In this document: positions 14,807 to 23,011 of the stretch, piece by piece
Layout: each line of letters starts with the position of its first letter
Numbering within the stretch: the first letter of the stretch is position 1
From: CALARM01 sp964431735
GTDB lineage: Bacteria > Vulcanimicrobiota > SpSt-956 > JAKJGF01
Assembly (NCBI GenBank): GCA_964431735.1
Contig: CAYSLJ010000067.1
Location: 1-36,289 of the forward strand
Direction of reading: 5' to 3'
Length of the DNA: 36,289 nucleotides
The notes under the pieces: generated by a model
Databases searched by the model: none
The model's input: only the letters and a program-made list of their open reading frames with translations
Told to the model about the DNA's origin: nothing
Translations under genes and position numbers: made by a program

Positions 14807-17386
14807 ATGATATATTTAAAAACAAAGTTCCGAAAAACATATGGTCTGGCTATTATATCTGTCATGCTTCTTACCGTTCTTATGGTTATGATGACTACTT
14901 CCATAATTTTTATAAGTACAAATCTTTTAAATATGACCGGAAATGTAGAGAGCAAGACTCAGGCACTTAAAGCGGCAGAAGCGGGTATAGCCTGTGCTTA
15001 TGCAGAATTAAATGCCGATTCCAGCTGGGGGTATAAAAATTCTGATGGTACATGGGGCAGTCATGGCTCTGCATCCCCTCCTGCTATAACTTATGATCTA
15101 CAGGATAAGTCAGGAAGTTTTACCATTACCTTTGATGCTTCCAAAAGTTACTACTCTTACAATAATCTTTTTAATAAGGTAAAAAATGATACCTCCGGCA
15201 CTCCTGCCTATACTGCAAAGATTATATCTACAGGCAGATCTGCCAATGGAAAATCAGTAGAAAGACTTCAGGTTGTTTTTGTAAGATCTGATGTTTATAA
15301 TGCTACTGTATTGTCTCAGGGGAAAGTTACTATGGGTTTGGGAAATGCAATAAGTATTCTTGGAAAAAAGAAGGGCAATGATATACAGCCGGGAAGGTTG
15401 CATTCTAACTGGGTTGACCCCAATGATCTTTTTCAAAGCTCTATATCATGTGGTAATACGAACGTGGATGTAAAGACAGATGTTCATTCACCTGATAAAG
15501 GTGTTCTTTCTGCATGTGGCAATATTGAGCTGGGCAGTTCTCCTTACGGAGGGCAGCTCAGGAATTATGCGCCTAAAGAACATATATCTCCTATAGATAT
15601 AGAAAATGTAATAGCAGATGTTAAAAATGATCCCAATGGAAGTAGTTCTTCTCTTCCTCCAGGAACCTATACAATCATGAGGGAACTCGGCATCAGAAAT
15701 TATGAGGATAACCCTGATAGAACAAAATCAAATATGGCAGATTTTATGACTCATGCAAGTAAAATCCCTGCATCCAATATACCTGAACCAAAGGTGTTTG
15801 TGGAGCGAACAGATTTTCTTGTGTCTGAAATGGGAAAAAAGGAATGGTATGAATCAGATGGTGGTAAAACAGTAAAATCCATGGATATTCCACCTGATGA
15901 TTATGCTTTTGTTTCATCTGCCTATGGTGATTGTGAAGGTGATGAGGGAACATGGACCTTTAATAAAGATTACACTAAAATGACTGCAAAAGGTGTTACA
16001 GGTAAGGCAAATTATAAATTAATAGTTACCTATACAGATGATACAACGAAGGAATATAATTATAGTAATAGAAGCTGTGGAACAAAATCAATAGATCCTG
16101 TAACTTATGAACTGGATCCCAATATTGTAATTTTAGCAGGCAACAGTGCTGAAGGTTTATCCATGCAGTCCTGTCTCGGAGATACTATAGCACTTGATTT
16201 ACCTGATACTGCCGGTAAAGAACGTATCTATCCATATGAAGGACATGATAAGTATAATGGACTCAGAATTAATAAGGATGGTTCAGTAGATCTTGTAAAG
16301 GATAAAGTTATTGTGGGAGGTTCTGTAAATTCAGGAGATCAGACAGCAGGTTTTAATGATATAGTCCAGGGGAGTGCATCTAACAGATTTTATCTTCATG
16401 TCAGTAACAGTGTTTATAAACTTAATAAAATTGACACAAGATATTCAAATACCGATTATAGACTGGATCTGGGGGGAAACAGTCTCTATTCCGATACTCA
16501 TACAATGTTTGAAATGCAGGTTACAGGACAGGGTAATATTGTTTCAAAAGGGAAAGTAAATTTCATGCAGAGAGTGAATTCTGATGCTATAAATGTTCTG
16601 GCGAAGGACGATCTGAAGATAGATTTTATTCCTGGAGCAGATAGCTATTATGCCAAGGGCCTTATGTATGCCGGTGATGATGCAAAAATATCTCTCATAG
16701 GTGCAGACAGTCCTGAAGCAGAAGACAATCCATATATCAAGGATATGATGGCAAGAAGATTTATATCAAAAGATGAAGTAATTGATAACACAAAATACCT
16801 TAATTCTACAGAAATTAAATATAATACCCTGCCAAACGGTTATTCCGGTTATCTTATAACAGGTCAGGGAGGGATTAATATTGCCTATCCGAAAAATGCC
16901 GGTGATACTGAATATCAGGATGTGCATAACTGCGGGTATATAAAATTATCTGTAGTGCCTCTCGACCCGAACAGCCCTCCCGACCCGAATGGCCCTGCTG
17001 TAGATCCCAATTGTCCTTACGGTATTGTAGCATACGATATGAATGGAGAAGTCATAGGAGATAACTATGGACTTGCAGGTGATATAAAGGCTTTACCTGC
17101 CAATCTGACTTTTCTTTATACAGATAACAGGGCAGGAAAACTTTACACAACATTTGACAGCAGATATGGAGGAGCATCAGGCAAGCCGACTATTAACCTG
17201 GATGGATTTATAGTGGCATTGAATAATTATTCCGGTGATATGACGGAAGATATGAGTGTTTTCCTTGATACAGGAAGTGATGAAGGGAAAATTAAGATAG
17301 GTCAGGATCTTGATTATCTTGAGAAAATGGTAGGTCTTCTGGGGAAGAGGGTAAAAGTAAGGATAAGTTCATGGAAAAAAATCTGA
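14807..17386 (+). CDS. PilX-like type IV pilus assembly protein, large
   Basis: In this 859-residue protein the N-terminus (KFRKTYGLAIISVMLLTVLM, then NLLNMTGNVESKTQALKAAE) matches PilX_N. A short basic start is followed by one hydrophobic helix and the AAEAG motif. There is no class III prepilin cleavage site with glutamate at +5. The remaining roughly 780 residues are an exported, Asn/Asp/Gly/Tyr-rich region with no domain that I recognise, far longer than usual PilX proteins. A proline-rich segment (PLDPNSPPDPNGPAVDPN) lies near residue 725-740. ATG 14807 follows GGGAGGG. It is first in a cluster with two prepilin-like proteins, which suggests a minor-pilin tip complex with this protein as adhesin or tip (inference). 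Confidence 0.78.
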   Translation: MIYLKTKFRKTYGLAIISVMLLTVLMVMMTTSIIFISTNLLNMTGNVESKTQALKAAEAGIACAYAELNADSSWGYKNSDGTWGSHGSASPPAITYDLQDKSGSFTITFDASKSYYSYNNLFNKVKNDTSGTPAYTAKIISTGRSANGKSVERLQVVFVRSDVYNATVLSQGKVTMGLGNAISILGKKKGNDIQPGRLHSNWVDPNDLFQSSISCGNTNVDVKTDVHSPDKGVLSACGNIELGSSPYGGQLRNYAPKEHISPIDIENVIADVKNDPNGSSSSLPPGTYTIMRELGIRNYEDNPDRTKSNMADFMTHASKIPASNIPEPKVFVERTDFLVSEMGKKEWYESDGGKTVKSMDIPPDDYAFVSSAYGDCEGDEGTWTFNKDYTKMTAKGVTGKANYKLIVTYTDDTTKEYNYSNRSCGTKSIDPVTYELDPNIVILAGNSAEGLSMQSCLGDTIALDLPDTAGKERIYPYEGHDKYNGLRINKDGSVDLVKDKVIVGGSVNSGDQTAGFNDIVQGSASNRFYLHVSNSVYKLNKIDTRYSNTDYRLDLGGNSLYSDTHTMFEMQVTGQGNIVSKGKVNFMQRVNSDAINVLAKDDLKIDFIPGADSYYAKGLMYAGDDAKISLIGADSPEAEDNPYIKDMMARRFISKDEVIDNTKYLNSTEIKYNTLPNGYSGYLITGQGGINIAYPKNAGDTEYQDVHNCGYIKLSVVPLDPNSPPDPNGPAVDPNCPYGIVAYDMNGEVIGDNYGLAGDIKALPANLTFLYTDNRAGKLYTTFDSRYGGASGKPTINLDGFIVALNNYSGDMTEDMSVFLDTGSDEGKIKIGQDLDYLEKMVGLLGKRVKVRISSWKKI

Positions 17387-17422
17387 TTTTCATGAGTTTT
17401 TATTAAATGAAAGGTATTACCT

Positions 17423-17965
17423 GTGGATAAATATTTCAGAAAAAAAGGTATGACCCTGGCAGAGATTATGACTGCAGTAGGACTTCTGTCTGTTATAATA
17501 GTTGTTATTCTCGGTGTTTTTGTGAAAGGTTCCTATGCTATAAAAAAAACCAGATATAGATTGACTGCTCTTAATGTTGCAGATGCAAAAATAGCAGAGC
17601 TTAAAAATCTGGATTTAACCTTTAACGGTGATATAACCAGGGGAGATATACTGGAAAATATAGTTAATGTAGATAAAGTAGAAGTGGGATTTCCTGTCAG
17701 GACTTCTGCAACATCTATCACTTCTGATACTGATGCCATATATATATGGTCTCAGGACAGGGAATATAAGATTACAGGAACAGAACATATTAAAGATGTA
17801 GATTATGAATATGTTATTTTTGTGGAAAATTGTTCTATTGGAGATATAGATGGTAATCCGTCGATAGTAGAGTTGAAGAGGGTTTCAGTTCTTGTTTCAT
17901 GGACTAAATCTGAAGAAAGAAAATCCGTAGAAATAAGGACTCTTATTGCCAGACCTGAACCATAG
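17423..17965 (+). CDS. Prepilin-type protein (PilV-like minor pilin)
   Basis: The 180 residues start at GTG 17423 with AAAGGT upstream. The leader MDKYFRKKG ends at the type III cleavage site G|MTLAE, with glutamate at +5, followed by a hydrophobic helix (VGLLSVIIVVILGVFV). This is processed by prepilin peptidase and inserted in a type IV pilus or pseudopilus. The body resembles PilV/GspI-type minor pilins in length. It lies between the PilX-like and PilW-like genes in the usual minor-pilin order. The prepilin call is firm; the subtype is tentative. Confidence 0.85.
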   Translation: MDKYFRKKGMTLAEIMTAVGLLSVIIVVILGVFVKGSYAIKKTRYRLTALNVADAKIAELKNLDLTFNGDITRGDILENIVNVDKVEVGFPVRTSATSITSDTDAIYIWSQDREYKITGTEHIKDVDYEYVIFVENCSIGDIDGNPSIVELKRVSVLVSWTKSEERKSVEIRTLIARPEP

Positions 17966-17978
17966 GCAGGAGATTTTT

Positions 17979-18632
17979 ATGTTATATAAAAAAAGAGCAG
18001 GTATGACTATAGTTGAAATGGCTGTGGCAACAATAATTTTTTCTCTTTTTCTTATGGGACTTTATGCAGCTATTGATGTGGGATTGAAGAGCTGGCAGAT
18101 GGGGCAGAGCAGTTCAGAAGTCCAGCAAAGCGGTGAAATGGTTATACAGAGAATAATAAGTGAGCTTACTATGACAAATATAGAATCAGTATTTATTGGT
18201 AATTACAGTATTTCTTTTGAAAGTGCTGTTGATAAAAATCAGTTTAAAATAGATAATGATTCTATAGGAAATCCTTTATGGCAGGCACATATAATATATT
18301 TTACCTTTCCTGACCCAAATTCTTCCGCCCCTGTTCCTCCAGAGGGAAGAACTCTTTACAGAAGATATGTACCTCACATACAGTATGATTTCCCTTCCAT
18401 ATTTGAACTGAATACACCTCTCAGTCCTACAGGTGATAAAGATACGGAAAAGAAACTCTCTTCAGGCCTTGACAGGGTAATATTTGAGAGAAAAAATAAT
18501 ATAATTATGGTTAATTTAATATATGAAAAAAATATAAGAAAAAATGCCAGTGTAAATTTTTCACCTGGTACTAATTCAAATGCCGGAAATGAAAAATTTG
18601 AATTGAGAACGTCTGTAGAACCTAAAAATTAA
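17979..18632 (+). CDS. Prepilin-type protein (PilW/GspJ-like minor pilin)
   Basis: The start at ATG 17979 has AGGAG 8 bases upstream. An in-frame TTG at 17946 lies inside the previous gene and has no ribosome-binding site. The 217-residue protein begins MLYKKRAG|MTIVE, a class III prepilin cleavage site, followed by the helix MAVATIIFSLFLMGLYAAID. The segment SWQMGQSSSEVQQSGEMVIQ is typical of the PilW/GspJ group, where long coiled helices precede the globular head. It probably shares an operon with the two upstream genes. The cluster lacks pilus motor, secretin and prepilin peptidase genes, which must be elsewhere. Confidence 0.85.
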   Translation: MLYKKRAGMTIVEMAVATIIFSLFLMGLYAAIDVGLKSWQMGQSSSEVQQSGEMVIQRIISELTMTNIESVFIGNYSISFESAVDKNQFKIDNDSIGNPLWQAHIIYFTFPDPNSSAPVPPEGRTLYRRYVPHIQYDFPSIFELNTPLSPTGDKDTEKKLSSGLDRVIFERKNNIIMVNLIYEKNIRKNASVNFSPGTNSNAGNEKFELRTSVEPKN

Positions 18633-18753
18633 TATTTCCTGACATCTCCCCTTTTTACTTCCTTTGATTTTTCCTTTACAGAAGGATATTTTTGTCTATA
18701 CTTAGAATTTACAGGTTATCGTTAATATTATTTTTGGAAAGGTTTTTGTTGCT

Positions 18754-19434
18754 ATGATAGAAACAAATAAATACGCAATAATACTTACCTTTCTGACATT
18801 ATTTTTTTTATCTTCTCTTGCTTATGGTGACGAAATAATTAATTCCTTTAAAGTAAAATGCAGAGAAATACTTAAAAAGGGAGATATTCTGGAAGTTCAA
18901 ATGGTTGGTGAACCATATCAGAAAGCCTATTTTGATATAGGTGAATGGAAGAAAGGTCTGCCTTTGCATGAATCCTTCAGAACACCCGGATTATATATAG
19001 GTTCTTACACGGTTCGAAAAGGAGATCATGTGATAAATGCCTCTGTTACGGGCTATATTATCACTTCCTCCGGCGAAATTGTTAAATCCAGGGCAGAAAG
19101 GTTAATTTCTATAGTTGCCAGTGAACTTTTATTAAAGATAATTCTGCCAGAGAACGGTGATTTTGTAGATAATCAATTTGTTGTTTCCGGGCAGACAGTG
19201 CCTTTTACCACTGTACATATAGAGGTTAAGATTACCTGTAATCTTCCCGGTATAGGACCTGTAGACAGCGGAGTTATCAGTGAAGATATAAAAGCAAATC
19301 AGGGAGGAGTTTTTGAATATAAAGTGAAAGCAGGTAATCAGTTGCCCGGAAGTGAATATACTGTTACTGTTATGACCAGAGATGCACAGGGGAATAAATC
19401 TAAACCGGATATTATAAAAGTTTTTCAGAAGTAG
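18754..19434 (+). CDS. Secreted two-domain beta-rich protein
   Basis: The 226 residues start with MIETNKYAIILTFLTLFFLS and SLAYGDE, a signal peptide cut near residue 25. The first domain (about 30-125) has the pattern GLYIGSYTVRKGDHVINASV, also found in other exported bacterial proteins. The second (about 130-226) looks like an Ig-like beta sandwich (VVSGQTVPFTTVHIEV, AGNQLPGSEYTVTVMTRDAQ). No catalytic residues are seen. It follows the pilin cluster after 121 bases and could be a pilus- or surface-associated protein (inference). The tail ends in the heptamer repeat TAGTGAG, whose first codon is the stop. Confidence 0.75.
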   Translation: MIETNKYAIILTFLTLFFLSSLAYGDEIINSFKVKCREILKKGDILEVQMVGEPYQKAYFDIGEWKKGLPLHESFRTPGLYIGSYTVRKGDHVINASVTGYIITSSGEIVKSRAERLISIVASELLLKIILPENGDFVDNQFVVSGQTVPFTTVHIEVKITCNLPGIGPVDSGVISEDIKANQGGVFEYKVKAGNQLPGSEYTVTVMTRDAQGNKSKPDIIKVFQK

Positions 19435-19458
19435 TGAGTAGTGAGTAGGAAATACTTA
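19430..19458. repeat. GTGAGTA heptamer repeats at a stop codon
   Basis: TAGTGAG units directly overlap and follow the TAG stop of the secreted protein. The unit is the same GTGANNN class as at 53-102 and 22558-22629. Confidence 0.55.
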
Positions 19459-19501
19459 TCTACCACATTTCGACTCTCATCAATTATTCAGGAGGTGAAG
19501 A

Positions 19502-19957
19502 GTGTATGGTAATGGAAAAGTCCATTATCAGTCACGAATTATGAAGAGCTACAGAAAAGAATTATGGTTTGAAGCAAAAAACAGGAGGGAATTAATCAAC
19601 ATTACTCCGAAACTGGAAGAATGTTTAAAAGAAAGCGGTATTAAAGAAGGATTACTTCTCTGTAATGCCATGCATATTACTGCCAGTGTGTTTATAAATG
19701 ATGATGAACCGGGATTGCATCATGATTTTGAAGTATGGCTTGAGAAGCTTGCGCCGGAAAAACCTTACTCACAATACCGTCATAATGGATATGAAGATAA
19801 TGCCGATGCCCATCTCAAGAGGAGTGTAATGGGAAGAGAAGTTGTTCTTGCCGTAACTGACGGTAAGCTGGATTTCGGCCCCTGGGAACAGGTTTTTTAC
19901 GGAGAATTTGACGGTAAAAGAAAAAAAAGAGCCCTTGTAAAAATAATCGGTGATTAA
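19502..19957 (+). CDS. yjbQ: YjbQ family protein (UPF0047)
   Basis: It matches the compact YjbQ fold (KSYRKELWFEAKNRRELINI, GLLLCNAMHITASVFINDDE, NADAHLKRSVMGREV, FGPWEQVFYGEFDGKR). The conserved histidines and aspartates of the supposed active site are present. Some family members rescue thiamine-phosphate synthase mutants, but the physiological reaction is unsettled. GTG 19502 has AGGAGG 6 bases upstream, giving 151 residues. The family usually starts near MKSYRKELWF at 19541, so the first 13 residues may be an extension or an artefact of start choice. An A-family repeat begins at the stop codon. Confidence 0.9.
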   Translation: MYGNGKVHYQSRIMKSYRKELWFEAKNRRELINITPKLEECLKESGIKEGLLLCNAMHITASVFINDDEPGLHHDFEVWLEKLAPEKPYSQYRHNGYEDNADAHLKRSVMGREVVLAVTDGKLDFGPWEQVFYGEFDGKRKKRALVKIIGD

Positions 19958-20046
19958 TTTATATGAGAATCGTAACGCGTAACGCGTAACGCGTGACGGG
20001 AAAAACAAATTCTCATGTTGTGACCGGAACGGTCATGATTGTTTGT
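19958..20046 (+). mobile_element. A-family repeat, copy 3
   Basis: It runs TTATATGAGAATCGTAACG, four heptamers (19971-19998), AAATTCTCATG pairing with the start, the perfect hairpin TGACCGGAACGGTCA, and the end CATGATTGTTTGT. This is the best-preserved A copy and starts right after the yjbQ stop. Confidence 0.7.
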
Positions 20047-20099
20047 ATAAAAGGCATGATTGAAAGAGGAAGTTTTTTATGTTATCTGTGCTGATAGCA

Positions 20100-20134
20100 T
20101 ATTACGCGTCACGCGTCACGCGTCACGCGTCACG
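20100..20134. repeat. CGTCACG heptamer array before the TPR-FlhA gene
   Basis: One degenerate and four perfect CGTCACG units stand 5 bases before the ribosome-binding site of the next gene. They are therefore likely part of its 5' leader. No flanking A-D element was recognised. Confidence 0.8.
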
Positions 20135-20157
20135 ATACAAAGGAAGGAGTATTTATT

Positions 20158-22575
20158 ATGGATAAAAACCTGAAGGCAATAAAAAATTCATTGCCACCGT
20201 TAAAACTTCTGGAAGATAAGAAGGATGATGTTGAAATTAAGGAGGATTCTTTTTATAATCCTTCTCTTCATGATATTGAGGAAGAGTATAACAGATATAC
20301 ACAGATGATTCAGAAGGGTGAAATTAATAAAAATGTTTTTTTCAGGATTGGCAGAATAAATCATTTCCGTGGAAAATTCGACGAAGCTTATAAATATTAT
20401 AATAAAGCTCTTGAACTGGACAGTGGTGATGGTGAAGTTCATTATAACCTGGGTAATATTTATTTAAAGGATGGTAAACTCAAAGAAGGGAGAGAAGAAT
20501 TTTTAAAAGCAATCGAGACCAACCGCAGGGATGTTTATGCTCTTAATGCCCTTGGTAAAGTCTGTCTTAAAGCTAAAGAATTTTCCGAAGCGGAAAAATA
20601 TCACAGAATGGCTCTCGGAATTAATCCTGAAGATGTATATGCCCTGAGAGGACTGGGAGATATATCACTTATAAAAGGCAGAGTCTGGTATGAAATCAAT
20701 GAAAAAACCATAGAAGATGTAAAAGAAAAGATTATAGATGATAAATTCAAAATAGTAGAATCCTTGAAAAATAGTATGTTTTCTAAAGAGGAACTGACAA
20801 ATATACTGGTAAATTTGAATTTTAAAGAAGATGAAATCAAGAATGTAGAACATTGTTCAAGGAAAAATTACATAGAAGCTCTTTCTTATTATTACAGAGC
20901 TCTTGAGATAAATCCATATGAGAAAACTACCCTCCATAATATCGGTCTTGTCCATTTCCTGTCAGGACAGATTGAAAAATCAGAACAGCATTACAGAGAA
21001 TGTTTACAAAATATTAAAGATTTTCCCGGTTTTTATTTTGGCCTTTCTCTCTGTTATTATAGAAAAAAGAAAAAAAATGAAGCCTTTAAAAATTACAGTA
21101 CAGCCCTGAGTATTGCCCATGATAGTCCTGAATATATTTTTTTCGGCGGTAATTATTATGAAATTTCAGATCTGGCACTTCCTGAACTGGAAGAAGAAGT
21201 AAAGAAAATAAGAGAAGATTTTGCTAGAGAAGAGAAAGGAAAACCTTTATTACTCATCCCGAAAGGTGACACGGGGAAAAAACAAAAAGAGCCGGTTATG
21301 TCACCTGTCAGCCCCATAACACTGGAACTTGGCAGAAGTCTTCTCCTGCTGGTAGACCCTAACCAGGGAGCCAAGCTTTTAGATAGAATAAATTCCATAA
21401 GAAGGCATATAATTTCTGAACTCGGACTGGTATTGCCGGGGGTCCGCTTTAAAGATTCCTATCATATCAATTCAAATGGTTATATAATGAAAATATATGA
21501 CAGAGAAGTTGCTTACGGAGAAATATTTCTGGATAAACTTCTGGCTGTAGGGCCGGAACATATCATAGATACTATGGAAGGTTATAAATGTAAAGAACCG
21601 GGTTTTGGTATGCCTGCAATCTGGATTGACCTTCAACATATTAAAGAAGCAGAAGAGAAAAAATGTATGATTTTTGAGCCTCTGAGTGTTATTGCCACAC
21701 ATATAACAGAGGTTGTCAGAAAATATGCTCCTCATATTCTTGGAAGGCAGGAAGTGGCCCATCTTTTGAAATTTGTTGAGAAAACTCATCCTTCTCTTAT
21801 TAAGGAGGTTTATCCACATATGTTCAGTCTTGGCGAATTGAAAAAGGTACTGAAAAATCTTCTTTCTGAAAATATTTCTATAAGAAATTTACCTTCCATA
21901 CTGGAAATTCTGGGAGATTATTCTGCCATAACGGAAGATACGGATGAACTTACTCTTTATGTCCGTCAGTCCCTTGCAAGTGCAAAAAAATATCAGAACC
22001 AGAAAGGAGAGATAGAGGTCTTTGCTCTGGAAGGTTCTATTGAAAAAGAACTTTTAAAATCTGTAGAGAGACATATTGAAGGAAATATTCTTATACTTGA
22101 TGATAAATCGGAAGAGTTACTTGTTAATGCTATGGAAGATGCAGTAAAATCTTTCTGTGAAAAAGAAAAACTGCCCCTTCTTTTCTGTCATAGAGATCTT
22201 CTTATGCCTCTTAAACGTCTTATAAGAAAAACCAGATTCCCCCTTCTGAATGTTATCTGTTCTGTCGATATACCTTATGGGGTAAAAGTAACAGTAATAG
22301 AAACCATAACTATTGTATCTGAAGATTTTCTGGCTTTCAAGGATTTTACCGGAAACAGGAATATATTCTCTTATATAGAAAAGCTTTATAAAGCACAGGA
22401 ACCGGAAATAAGAATTGAAGCTCTTAACCTTCTTATGACTGTTGCAGAAGAACATAATATAAACAGGGTTTTCGATTATTTAGATAAAGGTCTGGAAGAT
22501 GAAAATGAAAATATACGTATTCATGCAGCACAGGTAATGAGCCAGGTCGTGGATAAGGTGAGAAGTGAATGGTGA
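20158..22575 (+). CDS. TPR protein fused to a soluble FlhA/SctV (FHIPEP) cytoplasmic domain
   Basis: The 805 residues start with tandem TPRs (about 50-170 and 245-355), interrupted by a charged insert. Residues about 382-725 match the cytoplasmic C-terminal domain of the flagellar/type III export gate protein FlhA. They contain PITLELGRSLLLLVDP, NSIRRHIISELGLVLPGVRF, GFGMPAIWIDL, EPLSVIATHITEVV, ILGRQEVAHLL, SLGELKKVLKNLLSENISIR and VRQSLA. The eight-helix N-terminal membrane part of FlhA is missing and no transmembrane segment exists. Residues about 735-805 look like HEAT repeats. ATG 20158 follows AAGGAAGGAG. In FlhA this domain docks chaperone-substrate complexes. Here it would be a free adaptor (inference). 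No flagellar or type III genes are in the window. The last codons are part of a heptamer repeat. Confidence 0.88.
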   Translation: MDKNLKAIKNSLPPLKLLEDKKDDVEIKEDSFYNPSLHDIEEEYNRYTQMIQKGEINKNVFFRIGRINHFRGKFDEAYKYYNKALELDSGDGEVHYNLGNIYLKDGKLKEGREEFLKAIETNRRDVYALNALGKVCLKAKEFSEAEKYHRMALGINPEDVYALRGLGDISLIKGRVWYEINEKTIEDVKEKIIDDKFKIVESLKNSMFSKEELTNILVNLNFKEDEIKNVEHCSRKNYIEALSYYYRALEINPYEKTTLHNIGLVHFLSGQIEKSEQHYRECLQNIKDFPGFYFGLSLCYYRKKKKNEAFKNYSTALSIAHDSPEYIFFGGNYYEISDLALPELEEEVKKIREDFAREEKGKPLLLIPKGDTGKKQKEPVMSPVSPITLELGRSLLLLVDPNQGAKLLDRINSIRRHIISELGLVLPGVRFKDSYHINSNGYIMKIYDREVAYGEIFLDKLLAVGPEHIIDTMEGYKCKEPGFGMPAIWIDLQHIKEAEEKKCMIFEPLSVIATHITEVVRKYAPHILGRQEVAHLLKFVEKTHPSLIKEVYPHMFSLGELKKVLKNLLSENISIRNLPSILEILGDYSAITEDTDELTLYVRQSLASAKKYQNQKGEIEVFALEGSIEKELLKSVERHIEGNILILDDKSEELLVNAMEDAVKSFCEKEKLPLLFCHRDLLMPLKRLIRKTRFPLLNVICSVDIPYGVKVTVIETITIVSEDFLAFKDFTGNRNIFSYIEKLYKAQEPEIRIEALNLLMTVAEEHNINRVFDYLDKGLEDENENIRIHAAQVMSQVVDKVRSEW

Positions 22576-22629
22576 GAAGTGAATGGTGAAAAGTGATTTC
22601 TTTTCACTCTTCACTCTTCACCATTCACT
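22558..22629. repeat. GTGANNN heptamer inverted array at a stop codon
   Basis: GTGAGAA GTGAATG units run through the end and stop codon of the TPR-FlhA gene. They are mirrored at 22602-22629 by CACTCTT/CACCATT units, giving a 28-base stem with about four mismatches around AGTGATTTC. It could act as a transcript-end hairpin. Confidence 0.65.
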
Positions 22630-22691
22630 ATTTTCTGATTTTAGAAGGTAGTAATTGTATTACTGTCGAATTAGTGTTTATTACAGTGGCT

Positions 22692-22721
22692 TTGACGGGT
22701 AAAAATATAAACAGGTAATAT
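22692..22721 (+). promoter_or_regulatory. Possible promoter of the kor-suc operon
   Basis: TTGACG at 22692-22697 is followed after 18 bases by TAATAT, a weak -10, about 70 bases before korD. Only the -35 is convincing. Confidence 0.35.
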
Positions 22722-22788
22722 CCTCCCGTCATACCCTATCAACCACAGGGAGGTGAAGGATTTACCATAAAAGGTAAAATCTATTATT

Positions 22789-23010
22789 TTGTCATCAGTA
22801 AAAGAGAAGAAAAAATTTACTATAGAAATTAATTATAGCTGGTGCAAGGGTTGCGGGATCTGTATTCATTACTGCCCGAAACATGTTTATGAATCAGGTG
22901 AACTTGGTAAACCTGATATTAAGAATGAAGATGAATGTATTAACTGCAGGCTCTGTGTTTTGAGATGTCCAGATCTGGCTATTGAAGTATATCCCGGGGA
23001 GGTGAAATGA
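22789..23010 (+). CDS. korD: 2-oxoglutarate:ferredoxin oxidoreductase, delta (ferredoxin) subunit
   Basis: The 73 residues contain two complete [4Fe-4S] motifs, C19/C22/C25 with C29 and C50/C53/C56 with C60, each followed by proline. It is the small electron-transfer subunit that passes electrons from the KorAB active site to free ferredoxin. The start is taken at TTG 22789 with AAAAGGT about 13 bases upstream; no ATG is available in frame. It is followed after one base by korA. The order D-A-B-C and the adjoining sucCD genes favour 2-oxoglutarate over pyruvate or branched-chain 2-oxoacids. Confidence 0.9.
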   Translation: MSSVKEKKKFTIEINYSWCKGCGICIHYCPKHVYESGELGKPDIKNEDECINCRLCVLRCPDLAIEVYPGEVK

Positions 23011-23011
23011 C

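Noticed and set aside
19971..20134. Heptamer arrays as a CRISPR array
   Set aside because: Units are 7 bases in direct contact, without spacers of 25-45 bases, and no cas gene is present.
21472..21819. Minus-strand frames opposite the TPR-FlhA gene and other long genes
   Set aside because: Composition is rich in Phe, Ile, Cys and His as expected for the reverse strand of AT-rich coding DNA; the plus frame has clear domains.
20158..22575. Complete flagellar or type III secretion locus
   Set aside because: Only the FHIPEP cytoplasmic domain is present, without membrane segments or any other export gene nearby.
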